From: a virus
Reading direction: 5' to 3' (one strand)
Length of the DNA: 64,000 bases
IMG/VR virus record: IMGVR_UViG_3300018432_000001
Coordinates: 78,478 to 142,477 of that record
Below are positions 1-8,895 of this stretch, piece by piece. Position numbers and translations under genes: made by a program. Below the pieces are notes generated by a model, which worked only from the letters and a program-made list of their open reading frames with translations, did not search any database and was not told where the DNA came from. Every line of letters begins with the position of its first letter. The first letter of the stretch is position 1.

Positions 1-111
1 TTTGACCGGCGCACCAACCTGCGTTCGGCCGTGGCGGAACGGACTATCGCCGCCGCTGACGACTGCCTGGAACCGGCGGTCGTCTATGTCGATCCGGCGG
101 CTTCCCCATGA
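1..111 (+). CDS. C-terminal end of an unidentified gene cut by the window edge
   Basis: Frame 1 is open from the first base and stops at a TGA ending at 111. The visible 36 residues (ending VVYVDPAASP) do not identify the protein. It lies immediately upstream of the major tail protein in the late region, so a head or connector protein is a reasonable guess, but this rests on position only. Confidence 0.55.
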   Translation, partial: FDRRTNLRSAVAERTIAAADDCLEPAVVYVDPAASP

Positions 112-117
112 CCATCG

Positions 118-139
118 ATGTCCGATTTATCCATGTAAG
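118..139 (+). promoter_or_regulatory. Late promoter-like element, copy 1
   Basis: The sequence ATGTCCGATTTATCCATGTA lies 36 bases before the major tail protein start. It shares the ATGTCCGATTT core with elements near 7253, 11116, 12225 and 20128, all upstream of plus-strand virion genes. A phage-specific promoter or operator is inferred from the repetition; activity is not shown. Confidence 0.45.
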
Positions 140-174
140 CACCGCTTTGACGGTGTTCAGCGGGGAGGGCCGAC

Positions 175-1704
175 ATGGCTGAGACTTCTACCGTCCGAGG
201 CCGGATGGCCCGGTTCACGCGCCTGGACGACATGGGTCGTCCGCTGTACGGACCGGGCAACCAGGCCGTCACCAAGGGCATCATTTCGGTCACCTACACC
301 CCGAACGTCACCGAAGGCGAAGCCACCTCGGTCACGAACTTCGCGGGCGAACAGTGCATCTCGGCCCCCGCGCCGTGCGCGACCATCGACAACTGGACCG
401 TCGGCGTCGAATTCTGCGCCGTCGACCCTTGTGTCGTCCTGATGATCTACCCGTCCTGGATTCCGATTTATGACGATTTCGGGTCGATCAAGGGTTTCCA
501 GATCGTCGGCGGCCTGTCGTGCGACGTCGGTTTCGCCCTGGAGATCTGGGGCCAGATCGGATCGGCAGGGTCGGCCATCCAGTGCGGACCGGGCGCCGTC
601 TCGGGCTCCACGTACTGGCTCGCGCCGCGCCTCGTGGGCGCCGCTCCCGGCGAAATCACGATCAGTAACGAAGCGACTTCATTCACGTTCAACGGGACCA
701 CCACGAGCCCCGTGGGTTGGCGCCGTGGCCCGTACCTGGTCGACATCGTCAACGGCGTGCCCTCGGTCCTGCGCGACCCGGTCGACTCGGCCGCGCAGCT
801 CGTGGAGTTCACCACGCAGGTGCGTCCGCCCGAGCCCACCAACGGCTGCGTGGAGCTGCCGCGACCGGTCCCGGAGGAAGCGAGCGTCATCATCGACCGC
901 GTTCCCACCGACGACACCGGCATGTGCGCGCGCTTGATCATCGACAACCATGGATTTGGCCCGGTGACGGTGAACTGGGGCGACGGTTCGGACCCCGAGA
1001 CCAGCGGCGACTGCTCGACCATCACCCACTGCTACGCCACGCCGGGCACCTACACGGTGTGCGTCGCCGACCAGCAGACTCCGGCAATCTCGACCTGCCG
1101 CGACATCGTCGTGCCGATGCCTGCCGACCAGCCGACCATGACGCTGGCCGTCGACCCGACCGACGACATGTGTGTCATCGCCACCATCGACATGCCGCCG
1201 CAGTCCGATGGACGCGTCGAAGTCACCTGGGGCGACGACACTGCCGCGTCCACGGTCGAAATCACGCCGGGCACGCCAGTGGAAGTGCGCCACTGCTACG
1301 CCACGCCGGGCGTCTACACCGTCCGTGCCGTGCGCGTGGAGCAGCCGGACTACTACACCACCGCAACCGTCGTGGTGCCGGTCATCGCCAACCCCATGGT
1401 GTCGGCCGCCGTCGACGGCCAGGTGGTCACGCTGACCGTTGACAACAACGGCAACGGGCTGACCACTGTGGAGTGGGGCGACGGCACCACGACCTCCGGT
1501 CCGAACACGGACGGAGGCAACGTCCAGCACACCTACGCCGCCGACGGCACCTACTCGATCACGGTCACTTCGGTGTCCAACCCACTCTCGACCACCACGG
1601 TGCAGGTCACCATCGGTGCCGCTCCAGGCCTCCAGGCCGGAGTCGATGCCGATGAAGGCGATGTGTCGGGCATGACGGTCGAAGTCACCTGGAACAACGC
1701 CTAG
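175..1704 (+). CDS. Major tail protein with C-terminal PKD domains
   Basis: This 509-residue protein forms the tail tube. Residues about 1-230 follow the actinophage major tail protein pattern: an early RxTRLDxxGRPxYGP-type motif, cysteine pairs in the middle, then an ISNEATSFTF-like strand and a WRRGPY motif. The rest holds about three PKD/Ig-like repeats, recognisable by WGDG and the YATPGTYTV motif near 290, 380 and 460. Such domains usually project from the tube surface. The start is preceded by GGGAGGG at good spacing. The gene lies before the head-to-tail adaptor rather than next to the tail chaperones, an unusual order. The last 25 residues resemble the C-terminus of the protein at 9953-10618. 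Confidence 0.85.
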   Translation: MAETSTVRGRMARFTRLDDMGRPLYGPGNQAVTKGIISVTYTPNVTEGEATSVTNFAGEQCISAPAPCATIDNWTVGVEFCAVDPCVVLMIYPSWIPIYDDFGSIKGFQIVGGLSCDVGFALEIWGQIGSAGSAIQCGPGAVSGSTYWLAPRLVGAAPGEITISNEATSFTFNGTTTSPVGWRRGPYLVDIVNGVPSVLRDPVDSAAQLVEFTTQVRPPEPTNGCVELPRPVPEEASVIIDRVPTDDTGMCARLIIDNHGFGPVTVNWGDGSDPETSGDCSTITHCYATPGTYTVCVADQQTPAISTCRDIVVPMPADQPTMTLAVDPTDDMCVIATIDMPPQSDGRVEVTWGDDTAASTVEITPGTPVEVRHCYATPGVYTVRAVRVEQPDYYTTATVVVPVIANPMVSAAVDGQVVTLTVDNNGNGLTTVEWGDGTTTSGPNTDGGNVQHTYAADGTYSITVTSVSNPLSTTTVQVTIGAAPGLQAGVDADEGDVSGMTVEVTWNNA

Positions 1705-1714
1705 GAGGGCTGCC

Positions 1715-3016
1715 ATGACCGTCACCATTCAATGGGACGCCGATGCTCCATTGACGGCCCAGCCCGACGCGGGCACCGCAACGAAGGTGTACACGACTGC
1801 AGGGCCCGGAACCGTGACCATCACCGACGAGGCCATCGGCGGTGACAGCGTCACGCTGGACTACACCGTGCCGCTGGAAATGACCACAGTGGTGCCGACT
1901 CCGAACACGGCCGATTCGGCCGGGACCGCCGAAGAGCGCACCATCTCGGTCGCTGGCGAGGGCTTCCCGGCCAGCATGGCGGGCACCGTGGCCATCGCCA
2001 CGGGCGTGCCCGGCGCGTTCGGGACCACGCTGGTGTCGACCTCGGCCACCACCAACACCGCCGGGATCTTCACCGACGTCGACGTGGTGGTGCCAAGCGA
2101 TGCTGCCGCCGGTGACTACCACCTGGAAGTCAGCTTCGGGGCCATCGTGGACCTGTCGGCTGCGATCACGCTCACCAACACCGAGCTCGCTGCGCCGACG
2201 TCGCTCGCGTCGCCGTCGCAGACCTCGACCACGGTCACCCTGACCTGGGCGGCAGTGACCGACGCCGAAACGTATGTGGTCCGTTCCTCGCCTGCAGGCG
2301 CTGGTACTTGGGTCGAGCGTGCCCCGGTGGCGGTTCTGACCGACACGGTCTCGGCGCTCACCGCGTTGACGAGCTACGACTTCCAGGTCAAGGCGCAGGC
2401 CACGGGCTCGACCGATTCGCCGTGGTCGACCACGCTCACGCAGTCCACGACCGCGCAGCCGGTGCTGGACGCACCGGCGAACCCATCGGCGGGCACGCCG
2501 ACGACCACGACCATCCCGTTCTCCTGGGATGCGGTCACCGACGCCGAAACGTACACCGTCGAATGGCGGATCAGCCCGGCCGGAGCCTGGACCGCAATCG
2601 ACAGCATCGCCACCACCAACACCACGGTCAGCGGCCTGGACCCGAATACGACGTACGACCTGCGGGTCAAGGCCGTCGCTGATGGATTCACGGACTCTCC
2701 GTTCTCTGCAGTCGTCACCGAGTCCACCGATTCGCTGGGCACGTTGGCCGCTCCGACCGGTATCGCCAGCCCGTCGCAGACGGCCACGACGATCGACCTC
2801 ACGTGGGACGCGGTTCCCAATGCCACCAGCTACGGCATCGAACGGTCGCCTGCGGGGGCCGGGACGTGGGTCGAAGTGCAGACCGCTGGGACGAACGCTG
2901 CGACGGTGACCGGCATGGTCGCCAGCACTTCATATGACTTCCGGATTTCGGCTCGCGCCGCCGGATGGGTCGACTCGGACTGGTCGGCCACGTTCACCCA
3001 AGCCACCACCGCTTAA
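1715..3016 (+). CDS. Virion-associated protein with three fibronectin type III domains
   Basis: This 433-residue protein starts 10 bases after the tail protein behind an AGGAGGG site. Residues 1-50 look like half a PKD domain (IQWDAD then a VYTTAGPGTV strand), followed by an Ig-like segment to about 155. Three fn3 repeats of about 90 residues follow, each with a SPSQT-type linker, a TW(D/A)AV strand and a TSYDF(Q/R)VKA strand. No catalytic motif is visible. Phage fn3 domains are commonly surface adhesion modules on tail or capsid, so a decoration role is inferred. Confidence 0.7.
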   Translation: MTVTIQWDADAPLTAQPDAGTATKVYTTAGPGTVTITDEAIGGDSVTLDYTVPLEMTTVVPTPNTADSAGTAEERTISVAGEGFPASMAGTVAIATGVPGAFGTTLVSTSATTNTAGIFTDVDVVVPSDAAAGDYHLEVSFGAIVDLSAAITLTNTELAAPTSLASPSQTSTTVTLTWAAVTDAETYVVRSSPAGAGTWVERAPVAVLTDTVSALTALTSYDFQVKAQATGSTDSPWSTTLTQSTTAQPVLDAPANPSAGTPTTTTIPFSWDAVTDAETYTVEWRISPAGAWTAIDSIATTNTTVSGLDPNTTYDLRVKAVADGFTDSPFSAVVTESTDSLGTLAAPTGIASPSQTATTIDLTWDAVPNATSYGIERSPAGAGTWVEVQTAGTNAATVTGMVASTSYDFRISARAAGWVDSDWSATFTQATTA

Positions 3017-3034
3017 GCAGAGAGGAGAGCCGCT

Positions 3035-5260
3035 GTGCCTATCGTGTTGCAGCCTGTCGACCAGCTCGCGCACAACGAGCTGGCGCAGCGGCTCGCCTGC
3101 TGGGCCAAAGCCGAAGACGGCTTCACCGACAATGCCCTGATCTACCAGTCCTGCTGTGTCTCCCCCACCGGGCAGACGCTGGGCCGGTGGGTCGTTGACG
3201 AAGCGCTGTGCGCCGAGTACGGGCCGTTCGACTTCACCGCCAACGAAGGCGACGTTATTGTCTGCCCGACGCCGGGTTCGGCCGAGTACACCAACTACTA
3301 CATCTACGACGACGACGTCCACGCTATCGACCCGAACACCTGCATCGAGCAGCTGCTCGCGGCGCCGACAGGCCTGAACTCGCCCACGCAGGGACCCACC
3401 ACCGTGGACCTGGCGTGGGACGCCGTCCCTGACGCTCAGCGGTACGTCGTCCGCTGGTCTTTGGCTGGTCAGGACGACTGGACGGAGCTGGCGCCCACGT
3501 TCCTGCTGACCGCCGAGGTCACGGGCCTGACCGACGAAACGAGCTACGACTTCCAGGTGCAGGCGATCGCCGTGGGCTTCGTCGACTCGCCGTGGTCGGC
3601 CACGCTCACGCAGGCCACCACCTCGCTGGGGACGCTCGCAGCGCCTACGGGGCTCGCGACCCCATCGGCCACCGGTACCACCATCGACGTCACCTGGAAC
3701 GCCGTCGACAACGCCACCGGGTACACCGTGGAATGGTCGCCCACCGGCGCTGGAACGTGGACTCCGGCGACCACGGCCACGAACTCGTACACGATCACCG
3801 GTCTGACCTTGGACACGTCCTACGACATCCGCGTCAAGGCGACCGCACCGGGCTGGACCGACTCGCCGTATTCGGCCCAGATCATCGGCTCTACCGAGGC
3901 GCAGCTCGCCACTCCGGCGGGGCTCGCGTCGCCCTCGCAGACCGGCCTGACCGTGAACCTCACGTGGTCGGCGGTCACCGACGCCAACGAGTACGTCGTG
4001 CGCTGGTCTCCGGCCGGTGCGGGCACCTGGACTGAACTGGCGCCAGTAGGCATCACTAGCGCGACGGTGTCCGGTTTGACCGCCTCTACCAGTTACGACT
4101 TCCAGGTCAAGGCCCAGGCCGAGGACTTCGTCGACTCCGCGTGGAGCACCACGCTGACCCAGTCCACGGCGGCTGTCCTGGCGACGCCGGTACTGACGAG
4201 CCCATCGCAGACGGACACCACGGTCGCTTTGACCTGGGGTGCAGTGCCGAATGCGACGTCGTACACCGTGCAGTGGTCGCTGGCGCCGTCCGGTTCCTGG
4301 AACGCCATGCCGGACGTGTCGGGTACCGGGCAGACCGTCACGGGCCTGACCGCTGCCACGTCCTACCGGTTCCGGGTGCTGGCGCACGCTGCCGGTTGGA
4401 CCGACTCCGCGTGGTCGGCCGAGCTGACTCAGGCGACCGATGCCGCCCTGGCAGCGCCGACCGGGGTGAACAGCCCATCGCAGACCGCCTCGACGATTGA
4501 CGTCGCATGGACTGCCGTGGCGGGCGCGGACGGGTACACCGTCGAATGGTCCCCGGCGGGTGCGGGCACGTGGACGCCTGCGACGAACGCGGACACCACA
4601 TACACGATCATCGGGCTCGCGGCCGACACCGCCTACGACATCCGCATCAAGGCCACCGCGACCGGGTTTGCCGACTCGGCGTACTCGACGGTGCTCACGC
4701 AGTCGACGCTGGAAGTGCAGCTCGCTGCACCGACCGGGTTCGCGAGCCCCTCGCAGACCGACACGAGCATCAACACGTCCTGGGACGCCGTTGACGACGC
4801 CGAGTCCTACGTCGTGGAGTGGTCCCCGGCGGGTGCAGGCACGTGGACCCCGGTCCCCGCTGCCACGACTACCCAGGAGATCACGGGTCTCTCAGCCGCC
4901 ACCAACTACGACCTTCGGGTCAAGGCGATCGCAGACGACCACATCGACTCGACCTACGCAACGCTCACGCAGGAAACGCATGGGCCGCTGCTCGCGCCGA
5001 CCGGTCTCGCCAGTCCCTCCCAGACGTCGACCACGGTCGACCTCACCTGGAACGCGGCCATCAACGCCGATTTCTACGTCGTGCGCTGGTCGCCTGCGGG
5101 GGCCGGGACCTGGACTGAGGAACCGCAGGTGTCGGGGACCTCGGACACCGTCTCGGGGTTGACGGCCTCGACTTCATATGACTTCCAAGTCAAAACCATT
5201 GCGGACGGTTTCGCCGACTCTGGCTGGTCCGGCTCGCTTACCCAGTCAACTACCGCCTAG
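3035..5260 (+). CDS. Virion-associated protein with about seven fibronectin type III domains
   Basis: This 741-residue protein begins at a GTG behind GAGGAG. Residues 1-105 form a cysteine-containing head domain (MPIVLQPVDQ, then LACWA, CCVSPTGQTLGRW and SAEYTNYYIYD) shared with the next gene. From about residue 108 to the end there are seven consecutive fn3 modules of about 90 residues with strongly similar DNA. The near-identical tandem modules suggest expansion by unequal recombination. It probably acts as an elongated decoration or adhesin on the virion. The function of the N-terminal domain is not recognised. Confidence 0.7.
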   Translation: MPIVLQPVDQLAHNELAQRLACWAKAEDGFTDNALIYQSCCVSPTGQTLGRWVVDEALCAEYGPFDFTANEGDVIVCPTPGSAEYTNYYIYDDDVHAIDPNTCIEQLLAAPTGLNSPTQGPTTVDLAWDAVPDAQRYVVRWSLAGQDDWTELAPTFLLTAEVTGLTDETSYDFQVQAIAVGFVDSPWSATLTQATTSLGTLAAPTGLATPSATGTTIDVTWNAVDNATGYTVEWSPTGAGTWTPATTATNSYTITGLTLDTSYDIRVKATAPGWTDSPYSAQIIGSTEAQLATPAGLASPSQTGLTVNLTWSAVTDANEYVVRWSPAGAGTWTELAPVGITSATVSGLTASTSYDFQVKAQAEDFVDSAWSTTLTQSTAAVLATPVLTSPSQTDTTVALTWGAVPNATSYTVQWSLAPSGSWNAMPDVSGTGQTVTGLTAATSYRFRVLAHAAGWTDSAWSAELTQATDAALAAPTGVNSPSQTASTIDVAWTAVAGADGYTVEWSPAGAGTWTPATNADTTYTIIGLAADTAYDIRIKATATGFADSAYSTVLTQSTLEVQLAAPTGFASPSQTDTSINTSWDAVDDAESYVVEWSPAGAGTWTPVPAATTTQEITGLSAATNYDLRVKAIADDHIDSTYATLTQETHGPLLAPTGLASPSQTSTTVDLTWNAAINADFYVVRWSPAGAGTWTEEPQVSGTSDTVSGLTASTSYDFQVKTIADGFADSGWSGSLTQSTTA

Positions 5261-5273
5261 TTAGGAGATAGCC

Positions 5274-6161
5274 ATGCCTATCGTGCTCCAGCCGATCGAT
5301 CAGATCGCTAAAAAGGAGTTGGCTCAGCAGCTGGCCTGCTGGGCGCGGGCCGCCAACGGCCTGACCGACGTCGCCGTCCAGTACGGTACCTGCTGCGTCT
5401 CGCCGACCGGCGAGACGTTGGGGCGTTGGACGATCCCCAACGACCTCTGCACCACGTACGGTGAGCTTCCGTTCACCGGAAATAACGGGGAGACGATCGT
5501 CTGCCCGCCCGTCGGGTCGGCCGAGTACGTCTCGTACTACATCTACGACGAAGACGTCGACCCGATCGACGTGGACACCTGCACGCCGCTGGTGGCGCTC
5601 GATGCGCCGACTGCGCTCGCGGCCGGGACCCCGACCGACACCACCATCCCGCTGACCTGGGTCGCCTCGGCGAACGCCAACGGATACACGGTGTCGTACT
5701 CCTCGGACTCGGGCACGACCTGGCTGGAGGTACAGGCCACCGGCAGCCCGTTCACGCTGACGGGGCTGACGCCGGAGACGACGTACACCATCCGCATCCG
5801 CGCGACCGACTCGACGAATACGTTCGCGAAGTCGCCGTGGACGAGCACGGTCACCGCCACCACGGAGTCTTCGCTGCCTGAGCTGGACGTCCCAGAGAAC
5901 CTGGCGACCGGTACTCCAGCGGCGACCGAGATGCCGCTGACCTGGGATGCGGTCACGAACGCCGTGTCGTACCACGTCCAGTACAAGACGACGGCATCGT
6001 CGACGTGGCTGGACTTCGCGACCGAGCCGGTCACGCCGTCGACCACGGTCACGGGCCTGGTGACCGCAACCAGCTACGACTTCCGGGTGCGCGCCAACGC
6101 CGACGACATCTCGTTCTCGGACTCGGACTACAGCGCGCCGGTCACCGAGACCACCGCGTAA
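5274..6161 (+). CDS. Paralogue of the preceding protein with two fibronectin type III domains
   Basis: The first 105 residues of this 295-residue protein closely match those of the gene at 3035 (MPIVLQPIDQ, LACWA, CCVSPTGETLGRW, YYIYDEDV). They are followed by only two fn3 modules instead of seven. AGGAG lies 8 bases before the ATG. The two genes are clearly duplicates that differ in fn3 number. The shared head domain probably attaches both proteins to the same site on the particle. This is inferred from homology between the two, not from a known family. Confidence 0.7.
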   Translation: MPIVLQPIDQIAKKELAQQLACWARAANGLTDVAVQYGTCCVSPTGETLGRWTIPNDLCTTYGELPFTGNNGETIVCPPVGSAEYVSYYIYDEDVDPIDVDTCTPLVALDAPTALAAGTPTDTTIPLTWVASANANGYTVSYSSDSGTTWLEVQATGSPFTLTGLTPETTYTIRIRATDSTNTFAKSPWTSTVTATTESSLPELDVPENLATGTPAATEMPLTWDAVTNAVSYHVQYKTTASSTWLDFATEPVTPSTTVTGLVTATSYDFRVRANADDISFSDSDYSAPVTETTA

Positions 6162-6168
6162 GCGACAT

Positions 6169-6211
6169 GGAGGTGCCCGGCTCTCCTCGAAAGAGAGAGC
6201 CGGGCACCTCC
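6169..6211 (+). terminator. Strong hairpin, possible terminator
   Basis: A perfect 17-bp inverted repeat (GGAGGTGCCCGGCTCTC and its complement) with a 9-base loop lies between two structural genes. There is no T-run after it, so it may attenuate transcription or protect the upstream mRNA end rather than fully terminate. Confidence 0.6.
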
Positions 6212-6244
6212 AGTTCCAACTTATCGTCCCTTTTGGAGGGGTAT

Positions 6245-6997
6245 ATGCCGAGTATCAAGTGGTACCCGGACCGTACGGTACCGCGCAAGGGCAAGGCCCG
6301 CGTCATCGATGTGCCGCAGGCGTACACGCTGTCCTTCGGGGATGGCAACACGATCGCGAAGGACGCCGACGACGTCTACCCGTACACCTATGCGGCGGCA
6401 GGCCCGTACGCGTTGAACGTGACGCTGGTCGGCGAGACCGAACCGGCGGCGTCGCTGCTGCTGAACGTGCTGGACGCAACGGTCCCGAACGTGACTATCT
6501 CGGCTCCGGCCAACACGCAGAAGATCCGGGTGGCGTTCAACGACCCCGAGATGCCCGTCGTGGGCCGCTACACGGTGGACTGGACGTCGACGGAGAGCGA
6601 AGATGTGCTCGCCGAGCCGGACAAGTACGTGGAGCGGCTCTTCGCGCCGGGCACGTATCCGATCCGGGTCACCGACCACTGGTCGGGACTGTCGGTGGTG
6701 CAAGACGTGGTGGTGGCGGCGGTGGCTGACGATCCGGGTTTTAGCCTCGCCGAGGACACGTCCGATGTCTCGCGGATGACAGCAGAGCTCGAAGTGCTCG
6801 CGGTTCCCTCGGCAGAACCCGAAGAGACTCTCACCGTCGACTGGGGCGATGGCCAAACCGAGACGCTCGCCGCCATCGTGGGCACAACGGCCTCACATGC
6901 TTACGCCTATGACGATGAGTACATGGTGGAGCTCGCGTACACCGCTGAGCCCGCGAAGAACACCACGCAGTTCGTGTGGCTGCCGTTCACGGATTAG
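6245..6997 (+). CDS. PKD-domain virion protein
   Basis: The start is the ATG at 6245 behind TTTGGAGGGG; the longer open frame upstream overlaps the hairpin and previous gene and is not used. The 250-residue product has PKD/Ig-like folds throughout: LSFGDGN with a YPYTYAAAGPY strand near the N-terminus, VDWTSTE with FAPGTYPIRV in the middle and VDWGDGQ with HAYAYDDEY near the C-terminus. It has no signal peptide or membrane segment. It closes the fn3/PKD block and is followed by a terminator. A virion surface or tail role is inferred from domain type and position. Confidence 0.65.
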   Translation: MPSIKWYPDRTVPRKGKARVIDVPQAYTLSFGDGNTIAKDADDVYPYTYAAAGPYALNVTLVGETEPAASLLLNVLDATVPNVTISAPANTQKIRVAFNDPEMPVVGRYTVDWTSTESEDVLAEPDKYVERLFAPGTYPIRVTDHWSGLSVVQDVVVAAVADDPGFSLAEDTSDVSRMTAELEVLAVPSAEPEETLTVDWGDGQTETLAAIVGTTASHAYAYDDEYMVELAYTAEPAKNTTQFVWLPFTD

Positions 6998-7011
6998 TCC
7001 CGGAAGCAAGG

Positions 7012-7044
7012 AGCGGCCCTGACGTTGCGCACGTCAGGGCCGCT
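7012..7044 (+). terminator. Rho-independent-type terminator
   Basis: A perfect 14-bp stem (AGCGGCCCTGACGT and complement) with a 5-base loop is followed by TTTG. It ends the first late transcription block and lies directly beside the 3' end of the opposing tRNA-Met gene, so it could stop transcripts from either side. Confidence 0.75.
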
Positions 7045-7047
7045 TTG

Positions 7048-7121
7048 TCGCGGGGAGCGGATTTGAACCGCCGACCTTCAGGTTATGAGCCTGTTGAGCT
7101 ACCGAACTGCTCCACCCCGCT
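7048..7121 (-). tRNA. tRNA-Met (CAT), initiator-like
   Basis: On the minus strand the 74 bases fold as a complete cloverleaf: D-arm GAGC/GCTC, anticodon loop CTCATAA, T-loop TTCAAAT, discriminator A. Positions 1 and 72 are A and G and cannot pair; an unpaired 1:72 is the hallmark of bacterial initiator tRNA. A11:U24 is also present. The three G:C pairs normally found at 29-31/39-41 are reduced to two, as 29:41 is A:U. The 3' CCA is not encoded. The gene is isolated inside the late region and opposite to it. Confidence 0.85.
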
Positions 7122-7252
7122 GCGCGTCTCTGAGTGTAGCTGGTGTGCGGTGACGTCCTTTTCGAGTTGGTCCATGAGGGCGACCGACGAGGTCGTGCCC
7201 ACGTACAGGCACGCCATCCGAGAATTCGGCAAAGAGTATACACAACACCCTC

Positions 7253-7280
7253 ATGTCCGTTTTGTCGTCTATAGTATGAA
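7253..7280 (+). promoter_or_regulatory. Late promoter-like element, copy 2
   Basis: ATGTCCGTTTTGTC followed by a TATAGT hexamer lies 40-60 bases before the tail fibre gene. It matches the element at 118 and others, and here contains a clear -10-like box. Transcription from it would yield a leader of about 35 bases containing an AAGGAGG site. Confidence 0.5.
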
Positions 7281-7315
7281 TGACGTGGGTTTTTATTGCT
7301 AAGGAGGTCAGGCTG

Positions 7316-8884
7316 ATGGCGATCGCCCAGTACTCCGACCTGTTCTGGTATCCCTCAGGCACGCTGGCCACCGGCATCCAGGTACGCATCTTCGAACTCA
7401 ACGACAACGTGTTCGCCCCGCTCTTCTCCGACCCCGCCGGAACCATTCCCCTTGCCAACCCGATGACCACCAGCGCCACCGGCACCATCTCGTTCTACGC
7501 CGAGCAGGGCGAGTACTGGATGCACGCCGACTCCGAGAGTTTCCGGATCGGCGTCGGCCTGTCCCCGGTGACCCCGGAGACGATCGCCGCCATCGAAGCG
7601 GACGTGGCTGCGCTGCAAACCGACATGACAGCGGTCGAAGGCGACGTCACGGGCCTGCAAACCGCCGTAGCTACTGCGCAGGGCGACATCACGGCACTTC
7701 AGGGTGATGTAACGGCAGCGCAAGGGGACATTACTGCCTTGGAAGGGAACGTCGGAACCCTCCAGACCGACATGACCACCGCGCAGGGCGACATCACCGC
7801 GCTGCAGACCGGTTTGGGCACCGCGCAGGGCGACATCACCGCGCTGGAAGGCGACATGGCTACCGCGCAGGGCGACATCACCGCGCTGGAAGGCGACATG
7901 GCTACCGCGCAGGGAGACATCACCGCGCTGGAAGCGGCCATCGAGGTCACGGAAAAGGCGGCAGCATCCACACTGTCGACAGGCGTCTCTGCCGGTGGTG
8001 AGTTGAACGTCAACGGTGTGAGTTCTTCGGCGATTGATATCGCTCCGCTGGTCGGGTACATCACGTCGTTCGACATCGATCCGTTCAATCCTGCCATCAC
8101 CCGCATCGAATACCCCGGCGGGACTGTGGAGATGGACGCGGGCGCGCTCTCGCGGACCGCAACGGCGTGGTTGATGGACGTCAACCAGGTGATTACGCAG
8201 CAGGCGACGCCGCCCACGAATTCGCAGCGTCGCACCCACATCTTCTTGGGTATCACCGCGCAAGTCGGCGGCGTCATCATCGTCGACCAGACGTTGCAGA
8301 CCATTCTGCAACAACCCGCCAACCAACTGTCCGACCTGCTGAACTCGCTCGGCGCGTTCAACATCTCGGGGAACATCATCTCTGCCAACGGCGCGAACCT
8401 CATGATCAACCAAACGGCTGGAACGATGTTCGCCCAGTCGTTCAACCACTTCATGGGCCCCGTGCAGACCAACGACCCGCATGTGAACACGACGATGGCG
8501 CAGACCCCGGCGAACTTCCGGTACGCCACCCGCGACCCGAACACGCCGTTCGGGCTGCTTCGCAACACCATCGACGTCGCGAACTACGACAACGCAGGCG
8601 TCATCACGCCGATCGGCGGCGGCGCGAACTCCGCGACGATTCACCGCGTGTACCTGTTCGCGAACAACACCGCGAACGAGCAGATCGCCATCCAGTACGG
8701 GCAGAGCGTCTATGCGTCGCTGTCCGCAGCCGTCAACGCCATCGGTTCGGGCACGTTCGTGCAGAACCCGCTCATGAACGCCGCTGCCCTGCTGGGGCAC
8801 ATCTGCGTCATCCGGACCGCAACCAGCCTCGCCGACCCCGCGCAAGCCATCTTCGAAACCGCCGGAAAGTTCGACACCCCGTAA
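7316..8884 (+). CDS. Tail fibre with tandem coiled-coil repeats
   Basis: Translation is set at the ATG at 7316, 8 bases after AAGGAGG; an in-frame start at 7280 lacks a site. The 522-residue product has an N-terminal beta domain (about 1-85), then about 115 residues of heptad-like repeats of the type TAQGDITALEGDMA, which predict a trimeric coiled coil. A C-terminal domain follows (TNSQRRTHIFLG, then a long beta-rich region with GTFVQNPLMNAA) and probably binds receptor or ends the fibre. This fibrous layout is typical of phage tail fibres. The exact receptor is unknown. Confidence 0.7.
   Translation: MAIAQYSDLFWYPSGTLATGIQVRIFELNDNVFAPLFSDPAGTIPLANPMTTSATGTISFYAEQGEYWMHADSESFRIGVGLSPVTPETIAAIEADVAALQTDMTAVEGDVTGLQTAVATAQGDITALQGDVTAAQGDITALEGNVGTLQTDMTTAQGDITALQTGLGTAQGDITALEGDMATAQGDITALEGDMATAQGDITALEAAIEVTEKAAASTLSTGVSAGGELNVNGVSSSAIDIAPLVGYITSFDIDPFNPAITRIEYPGGTVEMDAGALSRTATAWLMDVNQVITQQATPPTNSQRRTHIFLGITAQVGGVIIVDQTLQTILQQPANQLSDLLNSLGAFNISGNIISANGANLMINQTAGTMFAQSFNHFMGPVQTNDPHVNTTMAQTPANFRYATRDPNTPFGLLRNTIDVANYDNAGVITPIGGGANSATIHRVYLFANNTANEQIAIQYGQSVYASLSAAVNAIGSGTFVQNPLMNAAALLGHICVIRTATSLADPAQAIFETAGKFDTP
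7670..7935 (+). repeat. 42-base tandem repeats inside the tail fibre gene
   Basis: The unit GCGCAGGGCGACATCACCGC and its flanks recur about six times in phase at 42-base intervals, encoding 14-residue units (TAQGDITALEGDMA). The last three copies are nearly identical at DNA level, which points to recent expansion and possible length variation. Confidence 0.75.
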
Positions 8885-8895
8885 GGAGATAGGTC

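Noticed and set aside
2930-4387. A 485-codon minus-strand frame opposite the fn3 genes
   Set aside because: It is arginine/glycine-rich shadow sequence of the fn3 repeats.
7600-7940. Direct repeats considered as a CRISPR array
   Set aside because: The repeats are in-phase 42-base units of a coding coiled coil without variable spacers.
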